A program made the translations under genes and the position numbers. The notes beneath the pieces are model-generated. The model made no database searches and was not told where the DNA came from. It was given only the letters and a program-made list of their open reading frames with translations. A DNA stretch of 64,000 bases. Origin: an uncultured Kiloniellaceae bacterium. Its GTDB lineage: Bacteria; Pseudomonadota; Alphaproteobacteria; Kiloniellales; Kiloniellaceae. Each line of letters begins with the position of its first letter. Position 1 is the stretch's first letter. Positions 35,046 to 44,914 of this stretch are shown here, in pieces. Where the stretch lies: contig CANLSF010000001.1 of the NCBI GenBank assembly GCA_947493695.1, positions 1,302,001-1,366,000 on the forward strand. The letters run 5' to 3'.

Positions 35046-38000
35046 ATGCCGGGAGCAGAGTCAAAGAATGGCCGCAAAACATTTCGGAAGCTCCTGGTTG
35101 CGAATCGAAGCGAAATCGCAATCCGGGTGCTGCGTGCCGCTAGTGAGTTGGGGATCCGCACTGTTGCGGTCTATTCGCACGAAGACCGTTTCGCGCTTCA
35201 TCGCTTCAAGTCGGACGAAAGCTATCTGATCGGCAAGGGCCGCGAACCGGTTCAGGCCTATCTGGCGATTGATGAAATTCTCCGCGTTGCCAAAGAAGCA
35301 AAGGTCGATGCCATCCATCCCGGCTACGGCTTTCTGTCCGAGAACCCCGATTTCGCAGATGCCTGCCAACGCGAGGGCATCACCTTCATCGGTCCATCGC
35401 CGGATGTGATGCGCAGTTTCGGCAGTAAGGTCGAGGCGCGGCAGATGGCGGAGGCCGCTGGTGTGCCGGTCATGCCCGCGACCGGTCCTTTGCCCCGTGA
35501 CAAGGACGAGATCGCTGCGTTGGCCGAACAGGTCGGTTACCCTGTCATGCTGAAGGCCAGTTGGGGTGGCGGTGGCCGCGGTATGCGAATTATCGAAACC
35601 GCGGATGAGCTCCATGAGCAGGTGGCCGCAGGTCAGCGCGAAGCCCGTGCCGCCTTCGGGCGGGATGAGGTCTTTCTCGAAAAGCTCGTGCGCCGCGCCC
35701 GCCATGTCGAGGTGCAGGTGCTGGGCGACCTGCACGGCAACATCGTCCACCTTTTCGAGCGTGACTGCACCATGCAGCGCCGTAATCAGAAGGTCGTCGA
35801 GCGTGCGCCCGCACCCTATTTCGATGAAACGCAGCGCCAGGATCTTTGCCAGTCGGCGGTGAAGCTCGCGCGCTCGGCGGGCTATCAGCTCGCGGGAACG
35901 GTCGAGTTCCTCTACGACGTGGATACCGCGAAGACCTACTTTATCGAAGTCAATCCGCGCATTCAGGTCGAGCATACGGTGACGGAGGAGGTCACGGGTG
36001 TGGATCTGGTCAAGGCGCAAATCCGTATCGCCCAGGGGGCAGTCATCGGCACGCCGGAGAGCGGCGTGCCGGCGCAGGAGGATATCAAGCTGCGCGGCCA
36101 CGCCTTGCAGTGCCGGGTAACCACCGAAGACCCTCAAAACAACTTTATTCCCGACTATGGCCGCATCACCAATTATCGCGGTGCCAACGGCTTCGGGATT
36201 CGTCTTGACGGCGGTACAGCCTATTCCGGTGCTTTGATTACGCCTTTTTATGATTCGCTGCTGGAAAAGGTCACGGCCTGGGCGCCGACGCCGGAGGAAA
36301 CCGTCAGTCGTATGGACCGCGCACTCCGCGAGTTCCGGATTCGCGGCGTGGCCACCAATCTCTTCTTTCTTGAGACCCTCATCGGCCACCCGAGCTTCGT
36401 CGCCGGTGACTACACGACACGTTTCATCGACCAAACGCCCGAGCTCTTTGAAGTTCATCTGCGCCGCGACCGGGCGACCCGCCTGCTGTCCTTCATCGGT
36501 GATGTTCTGATCAATGGCAACCCCGAGGTCGAAGGCCGACCCGCACCGGGACCCATGCCGGAAGCCCAGGTTCCCGCTACAAAAATCCTGGTGACAACCA
36601 CTGCCGACAATGACCAGGGCCCTCGCGGCAGCCGGGATCTGCTCGAGAAGCTGGGGCCTGAGGGGCTGTCGAAGTGGATGCTCGATCAGAAACAGTTGCT
36701 GGTGACGGACACGACGTTCCGTGACGCGCATCAGTCGCTCTTTGCGACCCGCATGCGTAGCCACGATATGCTGACGATTGCCGAGCACTATTCGCGGTCG
36801 CTACCCAACCTCTTTTCTTTGGAGTGTTGGGGCGGCGCGACCTTCGACGTCGCAATGCGCTTCCTGAAGGAAGATCCCTGGGAGCGCCTGACGGAATTGC
36901 GCGAGCGGATTCCGAACATTCTGTTCCAGATGCTGCTGCGCGGTTCCAACGGCGTCGGCTACAAGAACTATCCTGACAATGTGGTGCGTTTCTTCGTGCA
37001 GCAGTCGGCGGAGGCCGGTGTTGATATCTTCCGGGTGTTCGATTCCCTGAACTGGGTCGAAAATATGCGCGGCGCCATGGATGCAGTGGGCGAAACCGGC
37101 AAGGTCCTGGAAGCCGCCATCTGCTACACCGGCGATATCGCCGACCCCAGCCGCTCGAAGTACGATCTGAAGTACTACGTCAACATGGCCAAGGAGCTGG
37201 AAGCCGCAGGTGCGCACATCATTGCGGTCAAGGACATGGCCGGTCTCTGTAAGCCAGCTGCCGCACGCATGCTGATTACCGCCCTCAAGCAGGAAGTCGG
37301 TGTGCCGATCCACTTCCACACCCATGACACCAGCGGCATTGCTGCCGCCTCCGTTCTGGCTGCTGCCGAGGCCGGCGTGGATGCCGCCGACGCGGCCATG
37401 GATTCCATGAGTGGTCTGACTTCGCAACCGAACCTGGGCTCTATCGCTGAGGCTCTGCACGGCCAGCCGCGTGATCCCGGCCTGGATCGGGGCGCATTGC
37501 GCTCGACGGCCAACTATTGGGACGGGGTGCGGCGCTACTATCAGGCCTTTGAGAGCGACATGCGTGCCGGTTCCGCCGGTGTTTTCGAGCACGGTATGCC
37601 GGGCGGCCAATACACCAACCTGCGTCAACAGGCGCGCTCCATGGGTTTGGAGGCCCATTGGCAGGAGGTTGCGGCGGCCTATACCGCGGTCAATGAGATG
37701 TTCGGCGACATCGTCAAGGTCACTCCCTCTTCAAAGGTCGTGGGCGACATGGCTCTCTTTATGGTCACCAACGATCTGACTCCCGCTGAGGTGCTCGATC
37801 CCAAGCATGACATCGCCTTCCCGGAATCCGTGATTGATCTCTTCCGGGGCGATATGGGGCAGCCGCCGGGCGGCTGGCCCAAGGCGTTGCAGGACAAGAT
37901 CCTCAAGGGTGAGACGCCGATCACCGTACGCCCGGGCTCGATTCTGCCGGATACAGATCTGGAGCAGGAACGTACAGAGATCGAACGCAAGCTGCGCCGC

Positions 38001-38543
38001 AAGGTGAATGACCGGGATCTGGCATCTTATCTGATGTACCCGAGCGTCTTCGAGGAATACGCCAAGCATCGTCGCAGCTTCGGTAACGTCGCGATCCTGC
38101 CGACCCCGGCTTTTTTCTACGGTCTGGAGCACGGTGAAGAGATCAATGTCGATATCGAGCGCGGCAAGACTCTGATCATCCGCTATCAGGCAACCAGTGA
38201 AGCGAACGACGACGGACAACGTACAGTCTTTTTCGAGCTCAATGGCCAGCCGCGTACGGTCAAGGTTACCGATAAGAAACTCGCGGCCAGCGCGAATGCT
38301 CACCGCAAGGCCGACGAGAACGATCCTGGTCAGATCGGCGCACCCATGCCGGGTCTGATCGTCTCGGTCTCTGCTTCTCCTGGCAATCCCGTCGAGCAAG
38401 GCGACCGCCTCTTCACCATCGAAGCCATGAAGATGGAGACGGCGGTCTACGCAGATGTCAGCGGCAAGGTGCTCGAAGTGGTTGCACCGGCAGGCACGCG
38501 GGTAGAGCCTCACGACCTGGTCGTGGTGATTGAGGAGGAGTGA
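35046..38543 (+). CDS. pyc: Pyruvate carboxylase
   Basis: 1165 residues, the full single-chain form that makes oxaloacetate from pyruvate, bicarbonate and ATP. Residues 10-460 are biotin carboxylase: RKLLVANRSEIAIRVLRAA, WGGGGRGMRI (ATP-grasp loop) and EVNPRIQVEHTVTEE. Residues 550-860 are the carboxyltransferase barrel: TDTTFRDAHQSLFATRMR and IAVKDMAGLCKP, with the metal His pair in HFHTHDTSG. The last 75 residues are the biotin carrier, with the biotinyl Lys in EAMKMETAV. A ribosome site GGGAG precedes the ATG. It ends 25 bases from the convergent phzF-type gene. Confidence 0.97.
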   Translation: MPGAESKNGRKTFRKLLVANRSEIAIRVLRAASELGIRTVAVYSHEDRFALHRFKSDESYLIGKGREPVQAYLAIDEILRVAKEAKVDAIHPGYGFLSENPDFADACQREGITFIGPSPDVMRSFGSKVEARQMAEAAGVPVMPATGPLPRDKDEIAALAEQVGYPVMLKASWGGGGRGMRIIETADELHEQVAAGQREARAAFGRDEVFLEKLVRRARHVEVQVLGDLHGNIVHLFERDCTMQRRNQKVVERAPAPYFDETQRQDLCQSAVKLARSAGYQLAGTVEFLYDVDTAKTYFIEVNPRIQVEHTVTEEVTGVDLVKAQIRIAQGAVIGTPESGVPAQEDIKLRGHALQCRVTTEDPQNNFIPDYGRITNYRGANGFGIRLDGGTAYSGALITPFYDSLLEKVTAWAPTPEETVSRMDRALREFRIRGVATNLFFLETLIGHPSFVAGDYTTRFIDQTPELFEVHLRRDRATRLLSFIGDVLINGNPEVEGRPAPGPMPEAQVPATKILVTTTADNDQGPRGSRDLLEKLGPEGLSKWMLDQKQLLVTDTTFRDAHQSLFATRMRSHDMLTIAEHYSRSLPNLFSLECWGGATFDVAMRFLKEDPWERLTELRERIPNILFQMLLRGSNGVGYKNYPDNVVRFFVQQSAEAGVDIFRVFDSLNWVENMRGAMDAVGETGKVLEAAICYTGDIADPSRSKYDLKYYVNMAKELEAAGAHIIAVKDMAGLCKPAAARMLITALKQEVGVPIHFHTHDTSGIAAASVLAAAEAGVDAADAAMDSMSGLTSQPNLGSIAEALHGQPRDPGLDRGALRSTANYWDGVRRYYQAFESDMRAGSAGVFEHGMPGGQYTNLRQQARSMGLEAHWQEVAAAYTAVNEMFGDIVKVTPSSKVVGDMALFMVTNDLTPAEVLDPKHDIAFPESVIDLFRGDMGQPPGGWPKALQDKILKGETPITVRPGSILPDTDLEQERTEIERKLRRKVNDRDLASYLMYPSVFEEYAKHRRSFGNVAILPTPAFFYGLEHGEEINVDIERGKTLIIRYQATSEANDDGQRTVFFELNGQPRTVKVTDKKLAASANAHRKADENDPGQIGAPMPGLIVSVSASPGNPVEQGDRLFTIEAMKMETAVYADVSGKVLEVVAPAGTRVEPHDLVVVIEEE

Positions 38544-38568
38544 ACGTCTCCTGAAGTGGGAAGCGCTG

Positions 38569-39420
38569 CTAAGCGGCGGCGGTCTCTTTGATCACATGCG
38601 TGCCGCCGGACACGCGCACGCTTTCGCCTTTTGTCGCGCCAACCTCGACGGTTAACGCAGAGGGGACGCCCATGTCGTGGCCTTGCAGGATCTCGATGGC
38701 TTCGCCGCCCTTCAGCCAGCCGCTGTCGCGGAGGAAGCCGCCGAGCGCTGCTGCGGCTGCGCCGGTCGCCGGGTCCTCATAGACACCGCCAACGGCGAAG
38801 GGATTGCGGGCGTGGAAACGCCGGTCGTTTTCCGCCCAGATCAGACTGATGGTTGTCAAGTCGGCAGCGGTCATGAGGTTTTTCACCTCCTCGTATGGGT
38901 ACTCCATCTCTGCCAGCGCCGTGCGGCTTGCGAGGGCGATCACCAGATGGGATGCGCCTGCGTGGGCGATGGTCAGCGGCAGGCGTGGGTCCAGATCCTT
39001 CATCGAAAGGCCGAAGGCAGTCAGAACTGGTTTTGTCAGTTCCTCCGTTGCGGGTTTCGACCAGGTTGCGGGCGATTGCAGTGCCGCACCCCAGCCGCCG
39101 TCTCCGCTAGGCTCGGCATCGACGGTGATGTTGGCATCGTTGAGTTCCAGCTTATAGGTTCCCGCTCCAAAACGCGCGCCCAGGGCGGCACCGGTTGCGA
39201 TGGTGGCATGGCCGCAGAAAGGCACTTCAGTCTCCGGTGCGAAGTAGCGCACACGCCAACCATCAGCGGCTTGAGAGAGAAACGCGGTCTCCGAATAACC
39301 AACCTCAGCGGCGGTTTTCAGCATCTCGGCTTCAGTTGGCATGGTTTCGACGAAGGCGACGCCCGCGGGGTTACCGCCGACACCGTTTTCTGAAAAGGCT
39401 GAAATCCTGAGCACGTCCAT
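38569..39420 (-). CDS. PhzF family protein
   Basis: About 283 residues from ATG 39420 (MDVLRISAF); the track start is 16 residues upstream. It has the diaminopimelate-epimerase-like PhzF fold: GVGGNPAGVAFVETMP near the start, YSETAFLS with the conserved Glu acid/base, RYFAPETEVPFCGHATIATG, and ATGAAAAALGGFL near the end. PhzF isomerises a phenazine precursor, but most family members act elsewhere and their substrates are unknown; no phenazine genes are present here. It is convergent with pyc. Confidence 0.88.
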   Translation of the reverse strand: MDVLRISAFSENGVGGNPAGVAFVETMPTEAEMLKTAAEVGYSETAFLSQAADGWRVRYFAPETEVPFCGHATIATGAALGARFGAGTYKLELNDANITVDAEPSGDGGWGAALQSPATWSKPATEELTKPVLTAFGLSMKDLDPRLPLTIAHAGASHLVIALASRTALAEMEYPYEEVKNLMTAADLTTISLIWAENDRRFHARNPFAVGGVYEDPATGAAAAALGGFLRDSGWLKGGEAIEILQGHDMGVPSALTVEVGATKGESVRVSGGTHVIKETAAA

Positions 39421-39586
39421 TGCAGCGTTCCTCCAAGTCTTGTGCGCCTGGGTATCCCAGGCAGTCACGATGTAACGCTTCCAGACTTATGCTGTGGCGC
39501 GCGTGTAAAAAAGTTAAACCTGATAACGAGGCGAGTTAACGTTGCTAACTCATCTGACTTGACGGGGCAAAATCTCTCGCCGAGTG

Positions 39587-39970
39587 TCACTTCGCATTGA
39601 CCGTGCCGCCGATCAAACCAAAGAAACCCGTGATCTCGTTGATGCGTCCATCCTCTGCGATGCGGCCAAAGTCGATGCTCTCCGGCAATTGCTTGTTGCC
39701 GCCCAATCGCATGGTCCAGGTAAAGCGAAAAGAGTCGTGATGGGCATCTACCGGACTGAGCCGCACGACCTGACCGCCTGGAAAACGTGCCTGGGTTTCG
39801 CCGATTAGATCGCTCAGCGCTGTCCGACCGGTCACCTCGACGGTTGGATCGCTGTAGCGCCCCTGCTCATGCCAAACTGCTTCCAGGATATCATTGCGCA
39901 GTGACACATCGCTTTCCCGCCAGGCTGCGCAATAGCGGTCGATCAGTGCTGTAAGTTCGGTGGTAGTCAT
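39587..39970 (-). CDS. SnoaL-like / NTF2-fold protein
   Basis: 127 residues in the cone-shaped NTF2-like fold: ALIDRYCAAWRESDVSLRNDILEAVWHEQGRYSDPTVEVTGRTALSDLIGETQARFPGGQV is the typical N-terminal half, and the segment RFTWTMRLGGNKQLPESIDFGRIAEDGRINEITGFFG closes the barrel. Such proteins may be isomerases, hydrolases or ligand-binding. It is divergent from the LysR gene and is a candidate target of that regulator, because both share the 150-base region between them. Confidence 0.84.
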   Translation of the reverse strand: MTTTELTALIDRYCAAWRESDVSLRNDILEAVWHEQGRYSDPTVEVTGRTALSDLIGETQARFPGGQVVRLSPVDAHHDSFRFTWTMRLGGNKQLPESIDFGRIAEDGRINEITGFFGLIGGTVNAK

Positions 39971-40077
39971 ATTTTCACACTTGGTTAATTAATAATTAAT
40001 TATCTGGTTAAATGCGTTGGCCATCAATGTGTTTAGGAGGTTTTCTGTAAGTGTTCTGTTGCCTTATAGCCATTTCT

Positions 40078-40105
40078 GCTAATCATATTGCCTCAATTGA
40101 TTAGC
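40078..40105. promoter_or_regulatory. Palindrome GCTAATCA-N12-TGATTAGC, candidate LysR operator
   Basis: A perfect eight-base inverted repeat with a 12-base centre lies 13 bases before the LysR start, inside the divergent region shared with the SnoaL-like gene. The spacing suits LysR-type half-sites with T-N11-A symmetry (T and A of the centre fit). Autoregulation and control of the divergent gene are plausible. Confidence 0.6.
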
Positions 40106-40118
40106 TGGAATAACCATA

Positions 40119-41021
40119 ATGGATCTCAACCGCCTGCGCGTTTTCCAGACCGTTTATCGCCATAATAGCACTGTCGGCGCGGCGAGAGCGCTTTCCGTCA
40201 CCCGCTCGGCGGTCAGTCAATCCCTCAGTAAGTTGGAGACGGAAGTCGGTGTGGAGCTCTTCACCCGTGCGGCCAGGGGGCTCGTCCCAACCTCCGCGGG
40301 GCATAGCCTGTTCCGGCGTATCGACCCTTTCCTGTCTTCGCTGGAAAGTGAGGTGCGTGCAATTAAGTCGGCGGGGGAACGCCCATCCGGTCTGTTGCGG
40401 CTTGGCGCGCCGGTGGCTTTTGGGCGCCGCTATCTTCCGGCGAAACTGGCATCCTTCCGGGCCCGCCACCCGGAGGTGGAGTTCGCGCTTGAACTGGGGA
40501 ACCAGACCCGCCTGCTGTCCCTGCTCGAGGCGGGAGAATTGGACCTTACTATTTCGGACGTTTTCGACGATCCCAGTCCGTCGCGACTGCGCCCGTCGCT
40601 CTTCAGCCTTGAGACACTGTTCGAGGAGCGCATGACACTGCTCTGTTCAAGGGATTATTTCGAGCAACACGGCCTCAAGACTGCAAGCTTCGAAACTCTG
40701 GCGTCCTGTGACTTCCTGACACACCAGAACCAGACTTTCGATCTCAAAAGCTGGTTCCGACATCATTTCGACAAGGTGCCGCCACAGCTTAATATTGCTC
40801 TGACGGTGGACGACAGTCATGCGCTGTTCGAGGCGGTGAAGCTCTCGCTCGGGCTCGCGGTGCTCGGGTCACACCTGGCCGAAGGAGAGCTCGAAAGCGG
40901 AGAGCTCCGCGCCGTGCTCGCAGGCCCGACAGACGAGATCAACCGTATTTCGCTGGTCCAGTTGCTCGACAAAAAGCCGTCTCTCACTGAGCGGACTTTC
41001 GTCAAACACCTGCTCGCGTGA
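40119..41021 (+). CDS. LysR-type transcriptional regulator
   Basis: 300 residues. The N-terminal winged HTH (LNRLRVFQTVYRHNSTVGAARALSVTRSAVSQSLSKLETEVGVELFTRAARGLVPTSAG) is typical, followed by a two-lobe periplasmic-binding-like effector domain. The start lies 14 bases after a strong palindrome. The divergent SnoaL-like gene is the likely first target, with autoregulation. The effector cannot be predicted. Its stop lies 24 bases before the convergent fumarase stop. Confidence 0.93.
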   Translation: MDLNRLRVFQTVYRHNSTVGAARALSVTRSAVSQSLSKLETEVGVELFTRAARGLVPTSAGHSLFRRIDPFLSSLESEVRAIKSAGERPSGLLRLGAPVAFGRRYLPAKLASFRARHPEVEFALELGNQTRLLSLLEAGELDLTISDVFDDPSPSRLRPSLFSLETLFEERMTLLCSRDYFEQHGLKTASFETLASCDFLTHQNQTFDLKSWFRHHFDKVPPQLNIALTVDDSHALFEAVKLSLGLAVLGSHLAEGELESGELRAVLAGPTDEINRISLVQLLDKKPSLTERTFVKHLLA

Positions 41022-41045
41022 CCTACGAGCGAGTCCAGTCCTTGC

Positions 41046-42692
41046 CTATTCCAGGTTCAGATCGAGGAAGAAGTCATTGCCCTTGCCGTCGATTACGATA
41101 AAGGCGGGGAAGTCTTCCACGTCGATGCGCCAGATGGCTTCCATGCCCAATTCCGGGTACTCAATGCATTCGACCTTACGGATGCAGTCCTGGGCCAGCC
41201 GCGCAGCCGGACCACCGATGGAGCCCAGATAGAAGCCGCCATGCGCCGCGCAGGCCCGGCGCACCTTGCTGCTGCGGTTGCCTTTGGCCAGCATGACCAT
41301 GGAGCCGCCCGCTGCCTGGAACTGCTCGACGAACCCGTCCATGCGGCCCGCCGTTGTGGGACCGAAGGAGCCTGACGCATAACCTTCCGGCGTTTTGGCT
41401 GGACCCGCATAGTACACCGGATGGTTCTTGAAGTAGTCCGGCAGGGGTTCACCGGCCTCCAGGCGGGCGCGCAGTTTGGCATGCGCCGCGTCACGCGCCA
41501 CGATCATCGGTCCGGTCAGGGAGAGGCGGGTTTTGATCGGGTGCCTGTTGAGCTCGGTAAGGATCTCGGGCATCGGTTTGGTCAGGTCGATCTTTACGAC
41601 CTCGCCACCCAGCGCTTCACCGTCGACATCCGGCAGGTACTTTGCCGGGTTCCGCTCCAGCTCCTCCAGGAAAACACCTTCCTTGGTGATTTTGCCCATA
41701 GCCTGACGGTCTGCGGAGCAGGATACGCCCAGCGCGATGGGGAGGCTGGCGCCATGACGAGGCAGGCGCATCACGCGCACGTCGTGACAGAAGTACTTGC
41801 CGCCGAACTGTGCGCCGATGCCCATGTTCTGGGTCAGCTTGAAGATCTGTTCTTCCATCTCCGTATCGCGGAAAGCATGGCCCTGATCGGAACCCTCCGT
41901 AGGCAGGCTGTCCAGATAGCGGCAACTGGCCAATTTGACCGTTTTCAGCGCCATTTCAGCAGAGGTTCCGCCGATGCAGATCGCCAGGTGATAGGGCGGA
42001 CAGGCTGCCGTACCCAGAGTGCGGATCTTTTCGTCCAGGAATTCGATCAGCCGTTCCGGTGTCAAAAGCGAAGGCGTGGCCTGGAACAGGAAGGTCTTGT
42101 TCGCAGAGCCGCCGCCCTTGGCGACGAAAAGGAACTTGTAGGCATCCTCGCCCTCCGCGTAGATCTCGATCTGGGCGGGCAGATTGTTGGCGGTGTTCTT
42201 TTCCTCGTACATGGTGACCGGCGAGACCTGGCTGTAACGCAGGTTCCGCTTGTCGTAGGCGTCGAGTACGCCCTGACCAAGAGCAGTGTCATCACCCCCG
42301 GCGGTCCAGACGCGCCGGCCCTTCTTACCCATGATGATCGCGGTCCCGGTGTCCTGGCACATGGGCAGGATCTCACCTGCTGCGATGTTGGCATTTTTCA
42401 GCAGGTCGAAGGCGACAAAGCGATCGTTCGGGGAGGCCTCCGGGTCATCCAGGATCTTGCGCAGCTGTTCCAGATGGCCGGGACGCAGTAGATGGTTGAT
42501 GTCCATGAAGGCCTGCTCCGACAGCAGCCGGATGGCTTCTGCATCGACCTTCAGAACCTCTTCACCATTGAAGCTCTCGACCGATACGCCCTGATCGGAG
42601 AGCTTGCGGTAGGGGGTGGTATCCTCACCGAGAGGAAACAGGGTGCCAAGCCCTTTGATGTCCTGGTTGTTGCCTGTTGTTTCACTACTCAT
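41046..42692 (-). CDS. Class I fumarate hydratase (iron-sulfur)
   Basis: 548 residues, the single-chain class I form (FumA/FumB type), distinct from the oxygen-stable class II FumC. The N-terminal alpha part has [15 protein letters not shown] with a cluster Cys, [19 protein letters not shown] with a second, and the C-terminal beta part has [39 protein letters not shown] and [12 protein letters not shown]. It interconverts fumarate and malate in the TCA cycle using a [4Fe-4S] cluster. The gene stands alone. A second class II enzyme may exist outside the window. Confidence 0.92.
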   Translation of the reverse strand: MSSETTGNNQDIKGLGTLFPLGEDTTPYRKLSDQGVSVESFNGEEVLKVDAEAIRLLSEQAFMDINHLLRPGHLEQLRKILDDPEASPNDRFVAFDLLKNANIAAGEILPMCQDTGTAIIMGKKGRRVWTAGGDDTALGQGVLDAYDKRNLRYSQVSPVTMYEEKNTANNLPAQIEIYAEGEDAYKFLFVAKGGGSANKTFLFQATPSLLTPERLIEFLDEKIRTLGTAACPPYHLAICIGGTSAEMALKTVKLASCRYLDSLPTEGSDQGHAFRDTEMEEQIFKLTQNMGIGAQFGGKYFCHDVRVMRLPRHGASLPIALGVSCSADRQAMGKITKEGVFLEELERNPAKYLPDVDGEALGGEVVKIDLTKPMPEILTELNRHPIKTRLSLTGPMIVARDAAHAKLRARLEAGEPLPDYFKNHPVYYAGPAKTPEGYASGSFGPTTAGRMDGFVEQFQAAGGSMVMLAKGNRSSKVRRACAAHGGFYLGSIGGPAARLAQDCIRKVECIEYPELGMEAIWRIDVEDFPAFIVIDGKGNDFFLDLNLE

Positions 42693-42842
42693 GAGTCCAC
42701 CTCCGGATCTGGAAAGACCTGTTCGGTGACACCAACTCCGCTTGGCGCCGCCTCGCTATCGGTCCGACGCGCCTTGAATATCCGATCTGCGCCGGACTGT
42801 CCAAAGCCTATCTATCGGAAGGCGTAACGTCTGGGTGACCAG

Positions 42843-43454
42843 TCAACGTAGGAAATAGATAACTGAGCCCGCAAGGAGCGCCCCCATGACCAGATTAAAG
42901 CGCCGCTGGCTTTTGGGATCGCGCAGCAGCTTCTGCAGGGCCACACCGGCGGAGAGCCACAGGAAAGTACTCGGCAGGGCGGCCAGAATAAAGACACCGC
43001 CGAGAGAAAGCGATTGCACCAGTGCACCGGCGGCGTCGGCCTGAAGGTAGGTGCCGGCGGCTCCGGCACATACCAGCCAGGACTTAGGATTGACCCACTG
43101 AAAGGACGCGGCGCCCAGAAAGCCGACAGGCTTCGTGTTTTCCTGTGTGTTGCTTGATGCAGGAGTTGGGGGATTCGCCGATGCGATCTTCCAGGCCAGC
43201 CAGAGCAGAAAGGCCGCGCCGCCCCACTTGAGCACTTCCTGTATCTGCGGGCTCTCGAGCACGACACTGCCGAGACCGAAAGCGACGATGGACATCATGA
43301 AGCCCATCCCAAGGACAACCCCTAAAAGGCAAGGAAGGCCCCGCAGTAATCCGACATTTGCGCCGGTTGCGGTCAACAACACATTGCTTGGCCCTGGGGT
43401 AGCTGCGGCTGCGAAGGCGAAAAGGAAAAAGGCGACGGCTTGATCTGGCGACAT
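42843..43454 (-). CDS. LysE family amino-acid exporter
   Basis: 203 residues with about six TM helices. The N-terminus FFLFAFAAAATPGPSNVLLTATGANVGLLRGLPCLLGVVLGMGF is the LysE/RhtB signature, with the TPGP motif and GLRG-like loop, and FLGAASFQWVNPKSWL is the typical mid-protein segment. It should export an amino acid or related compound by proton exchange. It follows the cupin gene by 37 bases on the same strand and is divergent from the AraC gene. The substrate could be a basic amino acid given the neighbouring genes, which is inference. Confidence 0.88.
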   Translation of the reverse strand: MSPDQAVAFFLFAFAAAATPGPSNVLLTATGANVGLLRGLPCLLGVVLGMGFMMSIVAFGLGSVVLESPQIQEVLKWGGAAFLLWLAWKIASANPPTPASSNTQENTKPVGFLGAASFQWVNPKSWLVCAGAAGTYLQADAAGALVQSLSLGGVFILAALPSTFLWLSAGVALQKLLRDPKSQRRFNLVMGALLAGSVIYFLR

Positions 43455-43491
43455 GAGTTGCTTCTTCTCTCAGCGAGATTGGAAGGGAGGT

Positions 43492-43863
43492 TCAAATCCA
43501 GGGAGGATCTTCAACCTTGCGTGTGTCGCTGGAGTCACCGGTGTTCAGGGTTCCCGCGGGTTCGATCATAATGATCTCACATTCGTCACCGGCGACGGGC
43601 AGGTGCTCGACGCCCTTGGGGACGATGTGGATATCACCCGGTTTCAGGTTGGCTTCGCCATCCCGGTATCTGATGGTCAGGCAGCCTTTGTGAACCATGA
43701 AAAGTTCGTCGGTATCATTGTGTGAGTGCCAGACGAATTCGCCTTGGATCTTAGCGATTTTGATATGCAGGTCGTTAAGCTGTCCGATGACTTTCGGTGA
43801 CCAGTGTTCGGAAAATTTGCTGAACTTCTCGCTCAGATTTATCGTGCCGGGGTCGTAAGGCAA
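43492..43863 (-). CDS. Small cupin-domain protein
   Basis: About 123 residues from a TTG at 43863 with GGAGG seven bases ahead; the track ORF extends into the AraC gene. Cupin motif 1 is GEFVWHSHNDTDELFMVHKG, with three His/Glu metal ligands (H-S-H, then E), and motif 2 is LKPGDIHIVPKGVEHLPVAG, with the fourth His. It is a metal-binding beta-barrel of unknown reaction, probably one of the small single-domain cupins that neighbour LysE exporters. It heads the cupin-lysE unit. Confidence 0.82.
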   Translation of the reverse strand: MPYDPGTINLSEKFSKFSEHWSPKVIGQLNDLHIKIAKIQGEFVWHSHNDTDELFMVHKGCLTIRYRDGEANLKPGDIHIVPKGVEHLPVAGDECEIIMIEPAGTLNTGDSSDTRKVEDPPWI

Positions 43864-43913
43864 AAACACGCCTCCTATTTGAGTCAGAACGAGATACGCT
43901 CCAGGTCCTGTTT

Positions 43914-44819
43914 GTGGAATCCATGTTCGATAAGAAAAACAGATCACGCGGCAGCGGTATTGAACGTTTGTGCAGGCGGGGCTCCGCTGCAAAGCGGCCA
44001 AAGCGCGACTGGTTTCGGAACTATGCTTCAGCGCCGGGGATTGAGCTCTTCGAAGCCTGGTTCGAAGGTCATGCTTACGATAAGCACCGCCACGACACCT
44101 ACGCGATCGGACTGACCGATCTCGGCGTACAGGCCTTCGACTATCGCGGTGCTGCGCAAGTCAGTACTGCTGGAAATGTGATTGTTCTGCATCCCGACGA
44201 AGTTCATGACGGCCATGCGGGAAGCGACGAAGGTTTCGGATATCGTATGCTGTACGTTTCTCCTGTACGCCTGTTCGAAGCCGTACGCTCTCTCTCCGGA
44301 AGTGCCGTGCTGCCCTTTATTCCTGACGCAATTTGCCAGGACCCGGTTCTGGCAGGGGTGATTTCGTCGGCATTTCGCGGCGGCCAGGAATTGAACATTG
44401 AGTCTCTGGCAAACGACAGCCTGATCCTGGAGCTGGCGGAGGGCCTGTTGAGAAATGATCCGAAAAGCCGTGCGCGGTTTTCCGGGCGGGTGCTGGACGT
44501 CGTGGCATTGGACAGAGTGCGCCAGTTTCTGGATGCCGAGCATCAACGGATCGTGTCATCGTCGGAACTTGAAGTGATCAGCGGTCTCACCCGTTATGAT
44601 CTTGCGCGCCAGTTCCGCATGGCCTACGGCAGCAGTCCATACCGCTATTCTCTGGCGCGTCGACTGGATTATGCCCGCTGCCGCTTAAGCAACGAGGGTT
44701 CGCTGGCAGACCTCGCGCTGGAAGCCGGTTTTTCCGATCAGGCGCATTTCACCCGCATGTTCAAGTCAGTCTACGGTGTCACGCCGGCGCGCTATGTAAG
44801 GCTGCACACATCGCTATAG
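43914..44819 (+). CDS. AraC-family transcriptional regulator
   Basis: 301 residues as tracked; a start at 43923 (MFDKKNRS) is equally possible. The N-terminal cupin-like sensor domain (FEAWFEGHAYDKHRHDTYAIGLTDLGVQAFDYRG, then NVIVLHPDEVHDGHAG) is followed by two AraC HTH units: ISGLTRYDLARQFRMAYGSSPYRYSLARRLDYARCRL and SLADLALEAGFSDQAHFTRMFKSVYGVTPARY. It is divergent from cupin-lysE, only about 50 bases away, and probably controls that unit. AraC-LysE pairs of this type are frequent. The effector is unknown. Confidence 0.9.
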   Translation: MESMFDKKNRSRGSGIERLCRRGSAAKRPKRDWFRNYASAPGIELFEAWFEGHAYDKHRHDTYAIGLTDLGVQAFDYRGAAQVSTAGNVIVLHPDEVHDGHAGSDEGFGYRMLYVSPVRLFEAVRSLSGSAVLPFIPDAICQDPVLAGVISSAFRGGQELNIESLANDSLILELAEGLLRNDPKSRARFSGRVLDVVALDRVRQFLDAEHQRIVSSSELEVISGLTRYDLARQFRMAYGSSPYRYSLARRLDYARCRLSNEGSLADLALEAGFSDQAHFTRMFKSVYGVTPARYVRLHTSL

Positions 44820-44872
44820 CCGATGTTGAGACTCCCAATATCTTTATATCTTTTACGTCATTTTTCGGTGTG

Positions 44873-44900
44873 ACAAAATTTTTAAAATTAGACATTTTGT
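44873..44900. promoter_or_regulatory. Inverted repeat ACAAAAT-N14-ATTTTGT before DauR-like gene
   Basis: A perfect seven-base inverted repeat in an AT-rich stretch ends 14 bases before the start of the YheO-type regulator. It overlaps the region where the promoter should lie, so it is a candidate autoregulatory site. AT-rich sequence makes chance symmetry more likely. Confidence 0.4.
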
Positions 44901-44914
44901 AAAAAATATGCTCA

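Noticed and set aside
35061-36788. 575-residue minus-strand ORF antisense to pyc
   Set aside because: It lies wholly within the pyruvate carboxylase gene in the opposite strand and has no domain features; long antisense ORFs arise from codon bias in GC-rich genes.
41421-42491. 356-residue plus-strand ORF inside fumarase
   Set aside because: Shadow of the class I fumarase gene.
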